From the NCBI GenBank assembly GCA_018261905.1, contig JAGTRU010000012.1:1-64000 (forward strand): DNA of 64,000 bases. The letters run 5' to 3'. The stretch's first letter is position 1. Every line of letters starts with the position of its first letter. The DNA comes from Pseudomonadota bacterium (GTDB lineage Bacteria > Pseudomonadota > Gammaproteobacteria > Burkholderiales > Rhodocyclaceae). The notes beneath the pieces are model-generated. The model saw only the letters and a list, made by a program, of their open reading frames with translations. It had not been told where the DNA came from and ran no database searches. This document shows, one piece after another, positions 26,030 to 36,914 of the stretch. The position numbers and the translations under genes were made by a program.

Positions 26030-28444
26030 ATGTCCGAACAACAAGATCCGGTGCCGAGCCAGGTCGTTCTGCCGCCTGCCGGGCCGGAGCGCTACGGCAA
26101 ATCCAGGCTGTTCATCCTGCTGGCCGGCGTTATCCTGCCGATCTTTACCCTCGGTTTCGAGGCTTCCACCCATGTCAGTGGGGAAGCCTTTTTCGACCCA
26201 ATTCCCACCCTTGCCCACCTGTTTTTGCTTTCCCTGGTGCCGCTGGCCAATGCCTGGCTGCTTTTTGAACTGGGCCGGCGTGTGCCACGCCTGCCGCCCG
26301 GGCTGGGCGCCTGCAATGCTTTCGCAATCGGCATCGCTGCCTTTCATGCCCTGCTTTACCTGCCGCTGACGCCGTTTGCGCCTTTCATGGTGATTTTCTA
26401 CGGTTTCGGCTTCCTGCCGCTGACGCCCCTGTTGGCGCTGCTTGCCGCCTGGCGTGGCCGCGCGCTGCTCAAGCGGCGGCTGGTGGAGCAGGGCGGCGCC
26501 GGCCCGACGCGTTTCTGGCGCGGCATCGGTCTGGCCATGCTGGCCCTGGTTGTCGTCAATCTGCTGGCCAGCTTGACGCATATCGGCCTGCAAATGGCCC
26601 GCCATTCGGCGCCGGATGACCGCCAGTTCGGCGTGCGCTGGCTGCGCGCCGTGGGTGACGAGAAGCTGTTGCGCCAGGCGTGCTACAGCCGTTCCGGGCG
26701 CGCCATCGACCCGCTCGGCCTGCTTTTCAACTTCGGCGACACGGTCACGCCGGACGAGGCCAGGCGGGTCTATTACCTGGTCACCGGCCAGGCCTTCAAT
26801 CATCTGCCGGAACCGGTCGCCAGGGGCTGGCGCCAGCGTTGGTGGGATGGCGATCTCGATCTTGGTGGCAAGAACGTTGGGCGCCGCGTCGACGGCGTCA
26901 GCCTGAGCCATTCGCGCCTTGATGGCAGCATCGATGCCGATGCGGCACTCGGCTATCTCGAATGGACCATGGTTTTTCGCAACGACAGCTCGCAGCAGCA
27001 GGAAGGCCGGGCCCAGATCGCCTTGCCGCCGGGCGCCGTGGTTTCGCGCCTGACGCTGTGGATCGACGGCGAGGAGCGCGAGGCGGCTTTCGGCACGCGT
27101 AACCAGACCCGCCAGGCCTACCAGAGCGTCGTGCAAGCCAGGCGCGATCCTGTGCTGGTGACGACGGCGGGCAAGGACCGGGTCATGCTGCAACTCTTTC
27201 CCATCCCGCCGCGTGGGGGCGAGATGAAGGTGCGCCTCGGCATCACTACGCCCCTGCAGCTGGCGACGCCCGCCCTGGCCCGGCTGCAGCTGCCGGCCCT
27301 GCGCGAGCGCAATTTCGAGATCGGCAAGGCGCTCACGCATGCTGTCTGGCTCGAAGCGGAAAAGCGGCTGACCGCCAGCGGCATCTGGCGCCAGGAGCAG
27401 ATCGGCGAGCAGGCCTACGCCCTGCGCGGCGAATTGGCCGACGAGCAACTGGGCAGCGCGGCAAGCCTGATTGATCTGCCGCGCGATGCGCAGTTGCGTA
27501 CCACCTGGAGCCCGGATGTTGCCGCCGGGCCGGGCGGCGTCGTCGTCCAGCGCCTGCAGGAACATGCGGTCAGCGTGCCGCGTCGCCTGGCCCTGGTGAT
27601 CGACGGCTCGCAGGCGCTGGCGCCACTGGCCGGCGACATTGCCGGCGCGCTGGACAAACTCCCGGCCGGCATCGAACTGGCGGTTTTCGTCGCGAGCGAT
27701 AGCGGTGAATCGCTGGCCGGCAGCAACTCTCCTGCAGTGGCCGCCAAACAGTTGCGCCGGATGGATTTCGTCGGCGGTCAGGATAATATCGATGCCCTGG
27801 GCAAGGCCTGGGACTGGGCCGCCGAAACGCCAGACAGCGCCCTGCTGTGGATACACGGCCCACAGCCCGTAGTGCTCGGCAGTGTCGAGCCGCTGTTGCA
27901 ACGCAATCAGCGCGCCCCCGGCCAGGTTCGCTTTTTTCCGCTGGAAGCCGTGGCCGGCCCGAACGAGGTGCTCGAAGCCCTGGATGGTTTTGCCGGCATG
28001 GCGCCGGTGCGGCGCGCCGCCAAGTTGCAGACCGATCTGGAAAGTCTGTTCGCGGGCTGGCAGCCGGGCAGCACGGAAATCCGCGCGCTGCGCGCCGAGC
28101 AGGCATTTTCCGCCCTGGCCGGCGAGCCGGCGGTGAAGACTTCCGATCACCTGGTGCGTCTGTGGGCGGCCGACCGCATCGAACGGCTGCTGCTCAAGAG
28201 CGACGAACCCAGCCGTCAGGCAGCCACCGCGCTGGCGCTGAAATATCACCTGGTGACCCCGGTCAGCGGTGCCGTCGTCCTCGAAACCGCCGTCCAGTAC
28301 GACGCGGCCGGCCTCAAGCCGGTGGACAAGGGCAGCGTGCCGACCGTGCCGGAACCCGAGGAATGGATGCTGATGTTCGTCGTCGGCCTGCTGTTGTTCT
28401 GGATGCTGCGCCGGCATCGCGCCAGCCGTCCGGCCCTGGCATGA
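26030..28444 (+). CDS. VIT-domain membrane protein with PEP-CTERM-like sorting tail
   Basis: 804 residues. Four or five N-terminal TM segments (~25-185) are followed by a VIT-type domain (~285-370, with RQAYQSVV) and a degenerate von Willebrand A-like segment from ~515 (LALVIDGSQA in place of DxSxS). The C-terminus is a sorting signal: V773-PEP at 774-776, a hydrophobic helix (MLMFVVGLLLFWML) and a basic end (RRHR). GGGAG precedes the ATG. The next gene, an exosortase, overlaps by 4 bp and is its probable processing enzyme. The layout recalls MSEP-CTERM/XrtN-type single-target systems, but the subtype is not assigned. Confidence 0.85.
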   Translation: MSEQQDPVPSQVVLPPAGPERYGKSRLFILLAGVILPIFTLGFEASTHVSGEAFFDPIPTLAHLFLLSLVPLANAWLLFELGRRVPRLPPGLGACNAFAIGIAAFHALLYLPLTPFAPFMVIFYGFGFLPLTPLLALLAAWRGRALLKRRLVEQGGAGPTRFWRGIGLAMLALVVVNLLASLTHIGLQMARHSAPDDRQFGVRWLRAVGDEKLLRQACYSRSGRAIDPLGLLFNFGDTVTPDEARRVYYLVTGQAFNHLPEPVARGWRQRWWDGDLDLGGKNVGRRVDGVSLSHSRLDGSIDADAALGYLEWTMVFRNDSSQQQEGRAQIALPPGAVVSRLTLWIDGEEREAAFGTRNQTRQAYQSVVQARRDPVLVTTAGKDRVMLQLFPIPPRGGEMKVRLGITTPLQLATPALARLQLPALRERNFEIGKALTHAVWLEAEKRLTASGIWRQEQIGEQAYALRGELADEQLGSAASLIDLPRDAQLRTTWSPDVAAGPGGVVVQRLQEHAVSVPRRLALVIDGSQALAPLAGDIAGALDKLPAGIELAVFVASDSGESLAGSNSPAVAAKQLRRMDFVGGQDNIDALGKAWDWAAETPDSALLWIHGPQPVVLGSVEPLLQRNQRAPGQVRFFPLEAVAGPNEVLEALDGFAGMAPVRRAAKLQTDLESLFAGWQPGSTEIRALRAEQAFSALAGEPAVKTSDHLVRLWAADRIERLLLKSDEPSRQAATALALKYHLVTPVSGAVVLETAVQYDAAGLKPVDKGSVPTVPEPEEWMLMFVVGLLLFWMLRRHRASRPALA

Positions 28445-29253
28445 AAATGCCGCCTTTCGCCCCCTTCTTGCTGCTTGCGCTGGCCTGCTGGCCGGTGCTG
28501 GCCTGGTACGGGCGGGGCAGTTTCGATGGTTCCAACGAGCCCTGGGGGCTGCTCGCCCTGGCCACGGCGGCGCTCGTCGTCTGGCGGGCGCCGTCGGTCG
28601 TGCCGCCGCGCCAGCCGCTGCTGTTGCCCAGCTTTTTCCTGCTGCTCTACAGCCTGGCAAGCATCGCCGGTTTGCCGATTGCCCTGCGCGCCATGCTTGC
28701 CGCGCTGGCCATGACGGCCCTGGCCAGCGCCTGCTATCTGGGCCGGCGGCTCGATCTGCCGCTCCTCGCGCTGGCCCTGCTGGCCTTGCCGCTGACCGCC
28801 TCGCTGCAGTTCTACGGCGGCTATCCGCTGCGCGTGCTGGCCGGCTGGCTGGCCGTCGGCCTGCTCAAGTCGAACGGTCTGGCGGTCGTCCTCGACGGCG
28901 CCGTCTTTCTCTGGGACGGCCGGCAGATTGCCATCGACGCCCCGTGCAGCGGCCTGCGCATGCTCTGGGCGGGCGGCTACCTGATGGCCGCCGCGGCGGC
29001 CCTGTTCCGCTTTTCGCCGCGCCAGACCCTGCTCGCCGCTGCTCTGACCGGCGCCATCGTCATCGCCGCCAATGCCGTGCGCGCCGCAGCATTGTTCTAT
29101 CTCGAAAGCGGCCTGCTGCCCCTGCCGGGCTGGACCCACGAAGCGGCCGGCATGAGCGTCTTCCTGGCGGCCGGCCTGCTCATCGTGCATGGCCTGTACC
29201 GGATCGAACGTGGCACGGGAGGTCGGGCATGTTCCCCCGCTATTTCCTGCTGA
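28441..29253 (+). CDS. Exosortase
   Basis: 270 residues, nearly all membrane-spanning. The exosortase catalytic residues are present: C169 in APCSGLRMLW, R214 in NAVRAA and H233 in WTHEAAGM. Exosortases cleave PEP-CTERM-type tails at the inner membrane and pass the protein on for surface export. The start ATG overlaps the stop of the VIT protein gene (ATGA), showing tight coupling with its presumed substrate. Frames extending further upstream (to 27847) are antisense-like shadow of that gene. The 270-residue size is on the small side for XrtA and fits a minor subtype. Confidence 0.88.
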   Translation: MKMPPFAPFLLLALACWPVLAWYGRGSFDGSNEPWGLLALATAALVVWRAPSVVPPRQPLLLPSFFLLLYSLASIAGLPIALRAMLAALAMTALASACYLGRRLDLPLLALALLALPLTASLQFYGGYPLRVLAGWLAVGLLKSNGLAVVLDGAVFLWDGRQIAIDAPCSGLRMLWAGGYLMAAAAALFRFSPRQTLLAAALTGAIVIAANAVRAAALFYLESGLLPLPGWTHEAAGMSVFLAAGLLIVHGLYRIERGTGGRACSPAISC

Positions 29254-29738
29254 TCTGCCTGTGCGCCGCCCTGGCCCCGCTGGCCCGCGGCTTTCTCGGC
29301 GAACCCGCAGCCAGCACGGCCTTTCCCGGCTGGCCGACGCATTTTGAAGGGCGGCCCTTGACCATGCAGCCCCTGACGCCGCTCGAAGACAGCCTGCAAA
29401 AGGAGTTCCCGGGGCGCGTCGGGCGCTTCAGCGATGGCCAGCGCGAAATCATCCTGCGCTGGGTAACCCAGGAAACCCGCAAGCTGCACGCCAGCAGCGA
29501 CTGCTTCAAAGCCAACGGCTACCGCATCGAAGCCTTGCCGATCAAGCGCGAAGGCGAAGCACTCTGGTCGCGCTTCATTGCCACGCGCGGCAAAGTCCGG
29601 CTGGAAGTGGCCGAACGCATCTACGCCCCGGCCGGCGGCCAGTGGAGCGACGTTTCCGCCTGGTACTGGGCGGCGCAGCTCGGCCGGACGCAAGGGCCGT
29701 GGTGGGCGGTGACGGTGGCGAGTTTGGCGGGGGAGTGA
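29229..29738 (+). CDS. EpsI-like exosortase-associated protein
   Basis: 169 residues: an N-terminal signal/anchor (YFLLICLCAALAPLARG) and a soluble domain with DCFKANGYRIEALPI, reminiscent of the cysteine-containing region of EpsI-family proteins that often accompany exosortases. The ATG at 29229 overlaps the exosortase 3' end by 25 bp. Function of EpsI-like proteins is not established; accessory to sorting or polysaccharide export is the usual suggestion. Confidence 0.7.
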   Translation: MFPRYFLLICLCAALAPLARGFLGEPAASTAFPGWPTHFEGRPLTMQPLTPLEDSLQKEFPGRVGRFSDGQREIILRWVTQETRKLHASSDCFKANGYRIEALPIKREGEALWSRFIATRGKVRLEVAERIYAPAGGQWSDVSAWYWAAQLGRTQGPWWAVTVASLAGE

Positions 29739-29818
29739 TGGGCTGCAGGCGGTATGGCGATTGTTCCCTGACGCTCCGCAAGGGATATAGTTCCCTGTTA
29801 CGCCTGGGGGATGTCCTC

Positions 29819-29883
29819 GCTTCGCGCGGGTATCCCGCCCAAACGCACCACAGTCGCGTTCAACCGAGGTTTCAAGGATAATA
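29819..29883. repeat. Solo right end of the MITE-like element family
   Basis: This stretch shares CGCTTCGCGC, ATCCCGCCCAAACGCACCA and CGAGGTTTCAAGGATAAT with the right end of the element at 20817-21064. No matching left end was found nearby. It lies just upstream of the PhnD-like gene and may influence its expression. Confidence 0.7.
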
Positions 29884-29915
29884 AGAGTGCTAAATTTGCG
29901 ACCAAGGGGACTGGG

Positions 29916-30746
29916 ATGAAACTCCGCTTGCTGAGCTTTCTGGTCAGCCTGTTTTGCTTGTTGCCCTTCGCTGCGGTGGCCAATCCTTCCGTCGAGCCGA
30001 CCTACAGTTTTTCCGTGGCACCGCAGTTCGAGCGGCGTCAGCTATTCCGCGTCTGGCAACCCATTGTCGATGACCTGCAGAAGCGCACCGGGCTGCGTTT
30101 CGAGCTGGTTACCTCACTATCGGTAGGTGACTACGACAGCGACGTGAAGAACGGGCGCTACGACTTCATCTATGTCAATCCTTACATGGTGCCGTTGATC
30201 GATAAGCAGCCTGGCTATCAGCCGCTGATCCGCGACGCGGCGCCATTGCACGGCATTCTGGTGGTGCGCAAGGACAGCCCGCTACAACGGGTGGAAGACC
30301 TGAGCGGCAAGACCCTCGCGGTGCCCTCCATGTCGGCACTCGGCGCCAGCCTGCTGCTGCGTGCCGAGCTCGACCGGGATTTCGGGGTGAAGCCCCAACC
30401 GATCATTGCCAAGACCCACAGTTCGGTGTTTCTGCATGTCGTCAATGGTCTGGCCGATGCTGGCGGTTCGGTGCAGAAGGCCTTGGCCGAGCAGGATGTG
30501 CGCATCCGCGACAACCTGAAGGTGCTGCACCGCACGCGCGACGTACCCTCGCACCCCATCGCTGTCCACCAGCGGGTGCCGGTCAAGGTGCGCGAGCAGG
30601 TGCGCCAGGCCTTTCTGGATATGTCCGCCGATCCGCAAGGGCGTGCGCTGCTTGCCGAAGTGCCGATGCGTCAAGCCGTCGCGGCGAACGTTGAGGACTA
30701 CCAGGTCTTGAAAACGCTCAAGCTGGACAGTTACCTGACGCAATAA
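29916..30746 (+). CDS. PhnD-like phosphate/phosphonate-type periplasmic binding protein
   Basis: 276 residues with a signal peptide (LLSFLVSLFCLLPFAAVA) and a type-2 periplasmic-binding fold of the PhnD/transferrin-like family: YSFSVAPQFERRQLFRVWQPIVDDL near the start, then YDFIYVNPY and LAVPSMSALGASLLLRAEL. The ATG at 29916 has AAGGGGA upstream. No ABC permease or ATPase follows; instead a hybrid kinase begins 6 bp later, so it probably feeds a ligand signal to the kinase rather than to a transporter. Confidence 0.85.
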   Translation: MKLRLLSFLVSLFCLLPFAAVANPSVEPTYSFSVAPQFERRQLFRVWQPIVDDLQKRTGLRFELVTSLSVGDYDSDVKNGRYDFIYVNPYMVPLIDKQPGYQPLIRDAAPLHGILVVRKDSPLQRVEDLSGKTLAVPSMSALGASLLLRAELDRDFGVKPQPIIAKTHSSVFLHVVNGLADAGGSVQKALAEQDVRIRDNLKVLHRTRDVPSHPIAVHQRVPVKVREQVRQAFLDMSADPQGRALLAEVPMRQAVAANVEDYQVLKTLKLDSYLTQ

Positions 30747-30752
30747 GTCCCC

Positions 30753-33185
<2,433 letters not shown>

Positions 33186-33356
33186 GAACTGCTGGCACTG
33201 CTCGAAAGTGACGATATCAGGGCCAGCCACCTCCTGAACACTCGGCGTGCCGACCTCGAAGCGACTATTGGCAGCGTGCGCTTTGCCGTTATGGAGCGTG
33301 CTATCCAGCATTTCGACTATCGTGAAGCCATGCGCCTGCTGCAGGAAACGGCCTGA
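33186..33356 (+). pseudogene. Detached C-terminal segment of the hybrid kinase
   Basis: In frame after the TAG, 56 codons encode an amphipathic helical segment (ELLALLESDDI...FDYREAMRLLQETA) closed by TGA at 33354-33356. The composition and periodicity look genuinely coding, and the segment has no start of its own, so it is read as the separated end of the kinase. Confidence 0.7.
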
Positions 33357-33487
33357 AAATAATCGAATAACCATGTCGCTTCCAGCGCAAGGTTTGTCGA
33401 GAGGAGAACGAAGAACTTCTGCCGCTCAATTGTCGGCATGAGCTTGAGGTCGTTGAAAAGTTCTTCTGCTGTTGCGGCGTGTGCCAT
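33317..33487 (-). pseudogene. Remnant of a small gene (N-terminal fragment)
   Basis: An ATG at 33487 with AAGGA upstream opens MAHAATAEELFNDLKLMP, continuing with an ERQKFFVLL pattern that resembles the N-termini of small antitoxin-like proteins. After about 45 residues it runs antisense into the kinase tail and stops at 33317. It is probably a truncated gene. Confidence 0.45.
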
Positions 33488-33820
33488 CTTTCTATCCTTC
33501 GGAGCGTAGGTATCGCTTGAGCTCGTGGCGAGAGCGGGGCATTCCGGGCGGGAAATGAGTTCCCGATGCCTGATTCCGCTGTCTTGAAAACGGGGACCAC
33601 TATCGTTGCGGGGAAGGAACGGCGCAAAGGTGGTGCGCCGGGGGCGTCGGAAAAGTGCACAGGCGGCCGTCGGTTCGGGTATTTTCGTTGCCGCTGTAAG
33701 GAATGCTTGCCCTCAACGACTAAAGGGAACCACTGAGCAATCAGACCGTCCACCACAGGCGGAAGGCGGCGAGCCGGCATTTTTGCCCGGCCCGCTTCCC
33801 CTGCCAGCGAAAGGCCAGCA
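33488..33820. other. Intergenic region without recognised features
   Basis: About 330 bp between the remnant and the Msr fusion gene. No convincing gene, repeat or terminator is seen. The promoter of the Msr fusion should lie here. Confidence 0.4.
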
Positions 33821-35149
33821 ATGTCACCCCGACGATTTATTCAAGGACTCATCTTGACCCTCTCCACCAGTTTCCTGATCGGCGCTTGCGCCGACGCCAA
33901 GACTCCCGCCAAGGCCGCAAAGCCGGCTGTGACCGACAGCATCGTGCTCGGCATGGGCTGTTTCTGGGGCGCCGAAAAGCGCATGGCGGCCATTCCCGGC
34001 GTCTTCGACGTCGAAAGCGGCTACGCCAACGGCGAGATCGCCGGCACCTACGATGCCGTGCTCGCTCATGAAAAAATGCTGCGCGCCGGCAAAACGGCCC
34101 AGCGCAACCACGCCGAAGTCATCAAGGTCACATTCGACCCGGCCAGGGTCGATCTGGAAAAAATCCTCGTCCAGTTCTGGGAAAGCCACAATCCGACGCA
34201 GGGCGACCGCCAGGGCAACGATGTCGGCACCAATTACCGCAGCGCGGTTTACACCCACAGCGACGCCCAGCAGGCGCTGGCGCTGCAGACCCGCGACGTC
34301 TACCAGGGGGTGCTGAAGGCGGCCGGTTACGGCAAGATCACCACGGATATCGCGCCGCTCAAGAAATACTTTTCGGCCGAGGAATACCACCAGGACTATC
34401 TGGTCAAGAACCCGAACGGCTACTGCGGTCTGGGCGGTACCGGTGTCAAATACCCGGTGGCCGGTGCCGCCACCACGCCGATGCCGTCGACCGCCGCCAA
34501 GGCGCCGCGACTCGAGGCCAAGGCACTGAATTTCGAGCGCCAGCTAATCGTTTTCGAAGCCGAAGACTGTGCCTACTGCCGCAAGTTCAAGGCCGAGGTG
34601 CTCGACCACTGGACCTCGCCGGTCGCCGTTGCGCGCACCCTGAACCCGGAAGCGCCGGCTGGCTGGACGCTGGAAAAGGCTTTGTTCGCCACGCCGACGA
34701 TGGTGCTCTTTGAAAAGGGCAAGGAAGTTTCCCGTTACACCGGCTACAGCGGCGAAACGACGCGTTTCTGGCAATGGCTGGGCTTCCACCTGCTGACCCC
34801 GGCCCAGCAGAAAATCGCCTTCGAGCAGGGCACCGAGCGCCCCGGCACCGGCTCCAATCTCGACGAAAAGCGCCCCGGCACCTTCGTCGATCCGATCACC
34901 GGCGTCGCGCTGTTCCGCAGCGACACCAAGTTTGAAAGCGGCACCGGTTGGCCGAGTTTCTTCAACCCACAACCCGGCTCGATCACCCTGCATGAAGATG
35001 TCAGCCTGGGCATGAAACGGGTCGAAGTGCGCAGCGCGAGCTCCGGCATCCACCTTGGCCACGTCTTCGACGACGGCCCGCCGCCGACCCACAAGCGCTA
35101 CTGCATCAACGGCAACGTGCTGAAATTCGTGCCGGACAAGGCGAAGTAA
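33821..35149 (+). CDS. msrAB: Exported MsrA-thioredoxin-like-MsrB fusion
   Basis: 442 residues with a lipoprotein-type signal (TLSTSFLIGAC). MsrA comes first (catalytic C47 in GCFWGAE, C-terminal GLGGTGVKYP), then a thioredoxin-like domain around 240-320 with C250-A-Y-C253, then MsrB (~325-440) with GTGWPSF and catalytic C428 (RYCIN). The MsrB half lacks the zinc CxxC pairs, unlike the cytoplasmic MsrB at 6.4 kb. It reduces both methionine sulfoxide epimers in the periplasm; the middle domain may deliver electrons. The order differs from Neisseria PilB (Trx-MsrA-MsrB). Confidence 0.92.
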   Translation: MSPRRFIQGLILTLSTSFLIGACADAKTPAKAAKPAVTDSIVLGMGCFWGAEKRMAAIPGVFDVESGYANGEIAGTYDAVLAHEKMLRAGKTAQRNHAEVIKVTFDPARVDLEKILVQFWESHNPTQGDRQGNDVGTNYRSAVYTHSDAQQALALQTRDVYQGVLKAAGYGKITTDIAPLKKYFSAEEYHQDYLVKNPNGYCGLGGTGVKYPVAGAATTPMPSTAAKAPRLEAKALNFERQLIVFEAEDCAYCRKFKAEVLDHWTSPVAVARTLNPEAPAGWTLEKALFATPTMVLFEKGKEVSRYTGYSGETTRFWQWLGFHLLTPAQQKIAFEQGTERPGTGSNLDEKRPGTFVDPITGVALFRSDTKFESGTGWPSFFNPQPGSITLHEDVSLGMKRVEVRSASSGIHLGHVFDDGPPPTHKRYCINGNVLKFVPDKAK

Positions 35150-35152
35150 AAA

Positions 35153-35183
35153 AACGGGGCCGGGATTCATTCCCGGCCCCGTT
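35153..35183. terminator. Strong bidirectional Rho-independent terminator
   Basis: AACGGGGCCGGGA pairs perfectly with TCCCGGCCCCGTT over a 5-base loop, between convergent genes. A run of seven A on the left gives a U-tract for the minus strand (porin-like gene); the plus strand has GTTCGGTTT. Confidence 0.9.
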
Positions 35184-35205
35184 CGGTTTCAGCGCCGGAT
35201 TGGGC

Positions 35206-36063
35206 TCAAAAGGCCTTGTTCACGCTGACGAAGAACTTGTCGCGGGCGATGTCGGAGGCCGACGTGCCGTTGGCCAGGCTCAGGAAGTTCTTGTAGGCAT
35301 TGGGTTCGCTCGATGCCGAGTAGGCGGCGCCGACCGTCCAGCCATCGGCGAAGGCCTTGCTGACGCCGGCCTTGAAGTAGGTGATGTCGAGGCCGGTCGA
35401 GTGGCGGATCATTTGATGCCCAAGCTGGCCGTTGACCGTCCAGCCTTCGGCAACTTCATAGGCGGCATTGAGTTCGACGAAGGGCGAGTAGCGCGTGCTG
35501 CCGGTGACGCCGGCGTTCAGGTCGCCGGCGAAACCGCCATTGACCGGCGAATTGTTGGTGCTCCAGCCGAAATACTCGGTCAGCGTCGCGCCGGTCTTCA
35601 AGGTCAGCCACTCGTAGCTGAACGCCACTGAGGCTTCCAGCGTGTTCAGGCTGTTCTTGGCATTGAAGCCGGTGAATACCGAGTCGCTCCAGTTGGCGCC
35701 GGGGTAGGTGTAGTAGATCAGGCCGATGTCGTAGCCGACGGTGTCGGCGATCTTGCCGCGATAGCCGCCGTAGATGTCGAGTTCGACAGTGGCGCCGGGC
35801 AGCCAGTGGTCGGAGACGTTGGAGGCGGCGACGCCGACATAGGCGCCGGAGGCATGGTCGGCTTCGGCGCTGACCTGCAGGGCGGGCTTGCCCCAGGTCT
35901 GCGACTGGCCGCGGAAGATGTAATCGCTGACGACGCCGACATTGACCGGGAAGGTCCAGGCGGCATCGCCGTCGGCCAGGGCCGGGGTGGCGGTGGTGCC
36001 GAGGGCTGTGGCGGTGAGGGCGAGCAGGACGGCGGCGCGCAGCTTGCGGGAAGAGGATGTCAT
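35206..36063 (-). CDS. TorF family putative porin
   Basis: 285 residues with a signal peptide (VLLALTATALGTTATPALA) and barrel strands throughout. The mature start FPVNVGVVSDYIFRGQSQTW is the hallmark of the TIGR02001/TorF-like family, and the chain ends in VNKAF with the terminal Phe expected for outer-membrane barrels. It lies directly downstream of eutC on the same strand with 4-bp overlap (36060-36063), so it may belong to the ethanolamine operon and admit substrate (inference). Confidence 0.85.
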   Translation of the reverse strand: MTSSSRKLRAAVLLALTATALGTTATPALADGDAAWTFPVNVGVVSDYIFRGQSQTWGKPALQVSAEADHASGAYVGVAASNVSDHWLPGATVELDIYGGYRGKIADTVGYDIGLIYYTYPGANWSDSVFTGFNAKNSLNTLEASVAFSYEWLTLKTGATLTEYFGWSTNNSPVNGGFAGDLNAGVTGSTRYSPFVELNAAYEVAEGWTVNGQLGHQMIRHSTGLDITYFKAGVSKAFADGWTVGAAYSASSEPNAYKNFLSLANGTSASDIARDKFFVSVNKAF

Positions 36064-36914
36064 GCAGGGATCTCCAGGAGGTTCACGTTTGGGGGAAAAG
36101 GGATGGCGGTTTCCGGTGCGGCGATGCGCGGCCCGTTTTCGGGGGCGGCAAGCGCCGGCGCGTCGCTGTCGTCCTTGAGATCGACGCCGGTGCGGCCAAG
36201 GCGGCGTGCGCCGTCGATCAGGAAGGCGAGTTTGCGCGCTGCCTCGGCGTAGGGCAGGCCTTCCGGCCGGACGTTCGAGATGCAGTTGCGCTGTGCGTCG
36301 TTGAGGCCGGGGCGCGGCCCGGCGGTCAGGTAGAGGCCGAGACTGTCCGGTGACGACAGGCCGGGCCGTTCGCCGATCAAGACCACAACCTGTTCGGCGC
36401 CGAGCAGATGGCCGATCTCGTCGCCGAGCGCGACGCGCGCCTGGGTGGCGATAACCAGCGGCTGGCTGCTCAGGTCAGGGATGTGCGCGCGCAGGGCGGC
36501 GAGAAAGGCCCGCGTATGGCGGCTGGTCGCCAGCGACGACAGGCCGTCGGCGACGACGATGGCGAGTCGCGGCCGGGCCGGCCAGTGGTTTTTGCCGTTT
36601 TCAACGAGTCGACCGCTACAGGCCGGAGCTAGCCGGCGCCCGTAATCCGGACGGCGCAGATAGGTGGCGCGGTCGGCGGCCTGACTGTGCACGGCCAGGG
36701 GCCGGAAGCCGTCGGCCTGCAATTCGCTGGCGAGCAGATCGACGTCGAGCGCCGTGTGCACCGCATCGCGGGCCTGCGCATGTGCCGTGCCGAAGCGCAG
36801 CACTTCGCGCGTCGGCAGGCTGACGCCGGCGCGGCCGAGGGCGACGCGGGCGCGCGTCAGGCCTTGCAGTTGCTGCCAGGGATCGGGCGTCAGAATGGCC
36901 GGTTTCTGGCTCAT
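36060..36914 (-). CDS. eutC: Ethanolamine ammonia-lyase small subunit EutC
   Basis: 284 residues. Partner of EutB in the adenosylcobalamin-dependent conversion of ethanolamine to acetaldehyde and ammonia. Conserved stretches: LTRARVALGRAG, LRFGTAHAQARDAVH, IGERPGLSSPDSLGLYLT and RNCISNVRPEGLPY. The ATG at 36914 has AGGAGG four bases upstream and overlaps the eutB stop by 4 bp. A longer frame reaching 37886 is only eutB shadow. No microcompartment genes accompany it. Confidence 0.96.
   Translation of the reverse strand: MSQKPAILTPDPWQQLQGLTRARVALGRAGVSLPTREVLRFGTAHAQARDAVHTALDVDLLASELQADGFRPLAVHSQAADRATYLRRPDYGRRLAPACSGRLVENGKNHWPARPRLAIVVADGLSSLATSRHTRAFLAALRAHIPDLSSQPLVIATQARVALGDEIGHLLGAEQVVVLIGERPGLSSPDSLGLYLTAGPRPGLNDAQRNCISNVRPEGLPYAEAARKLAFLIDGARRLGRTGVDLKDDSDAPALAAPENGPRIAAPETAIPFPPNVNLLEIPA

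Noticed and set aside
27847..28440. Upstream extension of the exosortase frame
   Set aside because: It overlaps the VIT-domain gene in another frame and lacks TM segments; the ATG at 28441 overlapping the previous stop is the natural start.
25979..28660. An 893-codon open frame antisense to the VIT-domain gene
   Set aside because: High GC content keeps the opposite strand open. The translation is low-complexity (Arg, Gln, Gly, Ala) without domains, and the sense strand has a coherent protein with ribosome-binding site.
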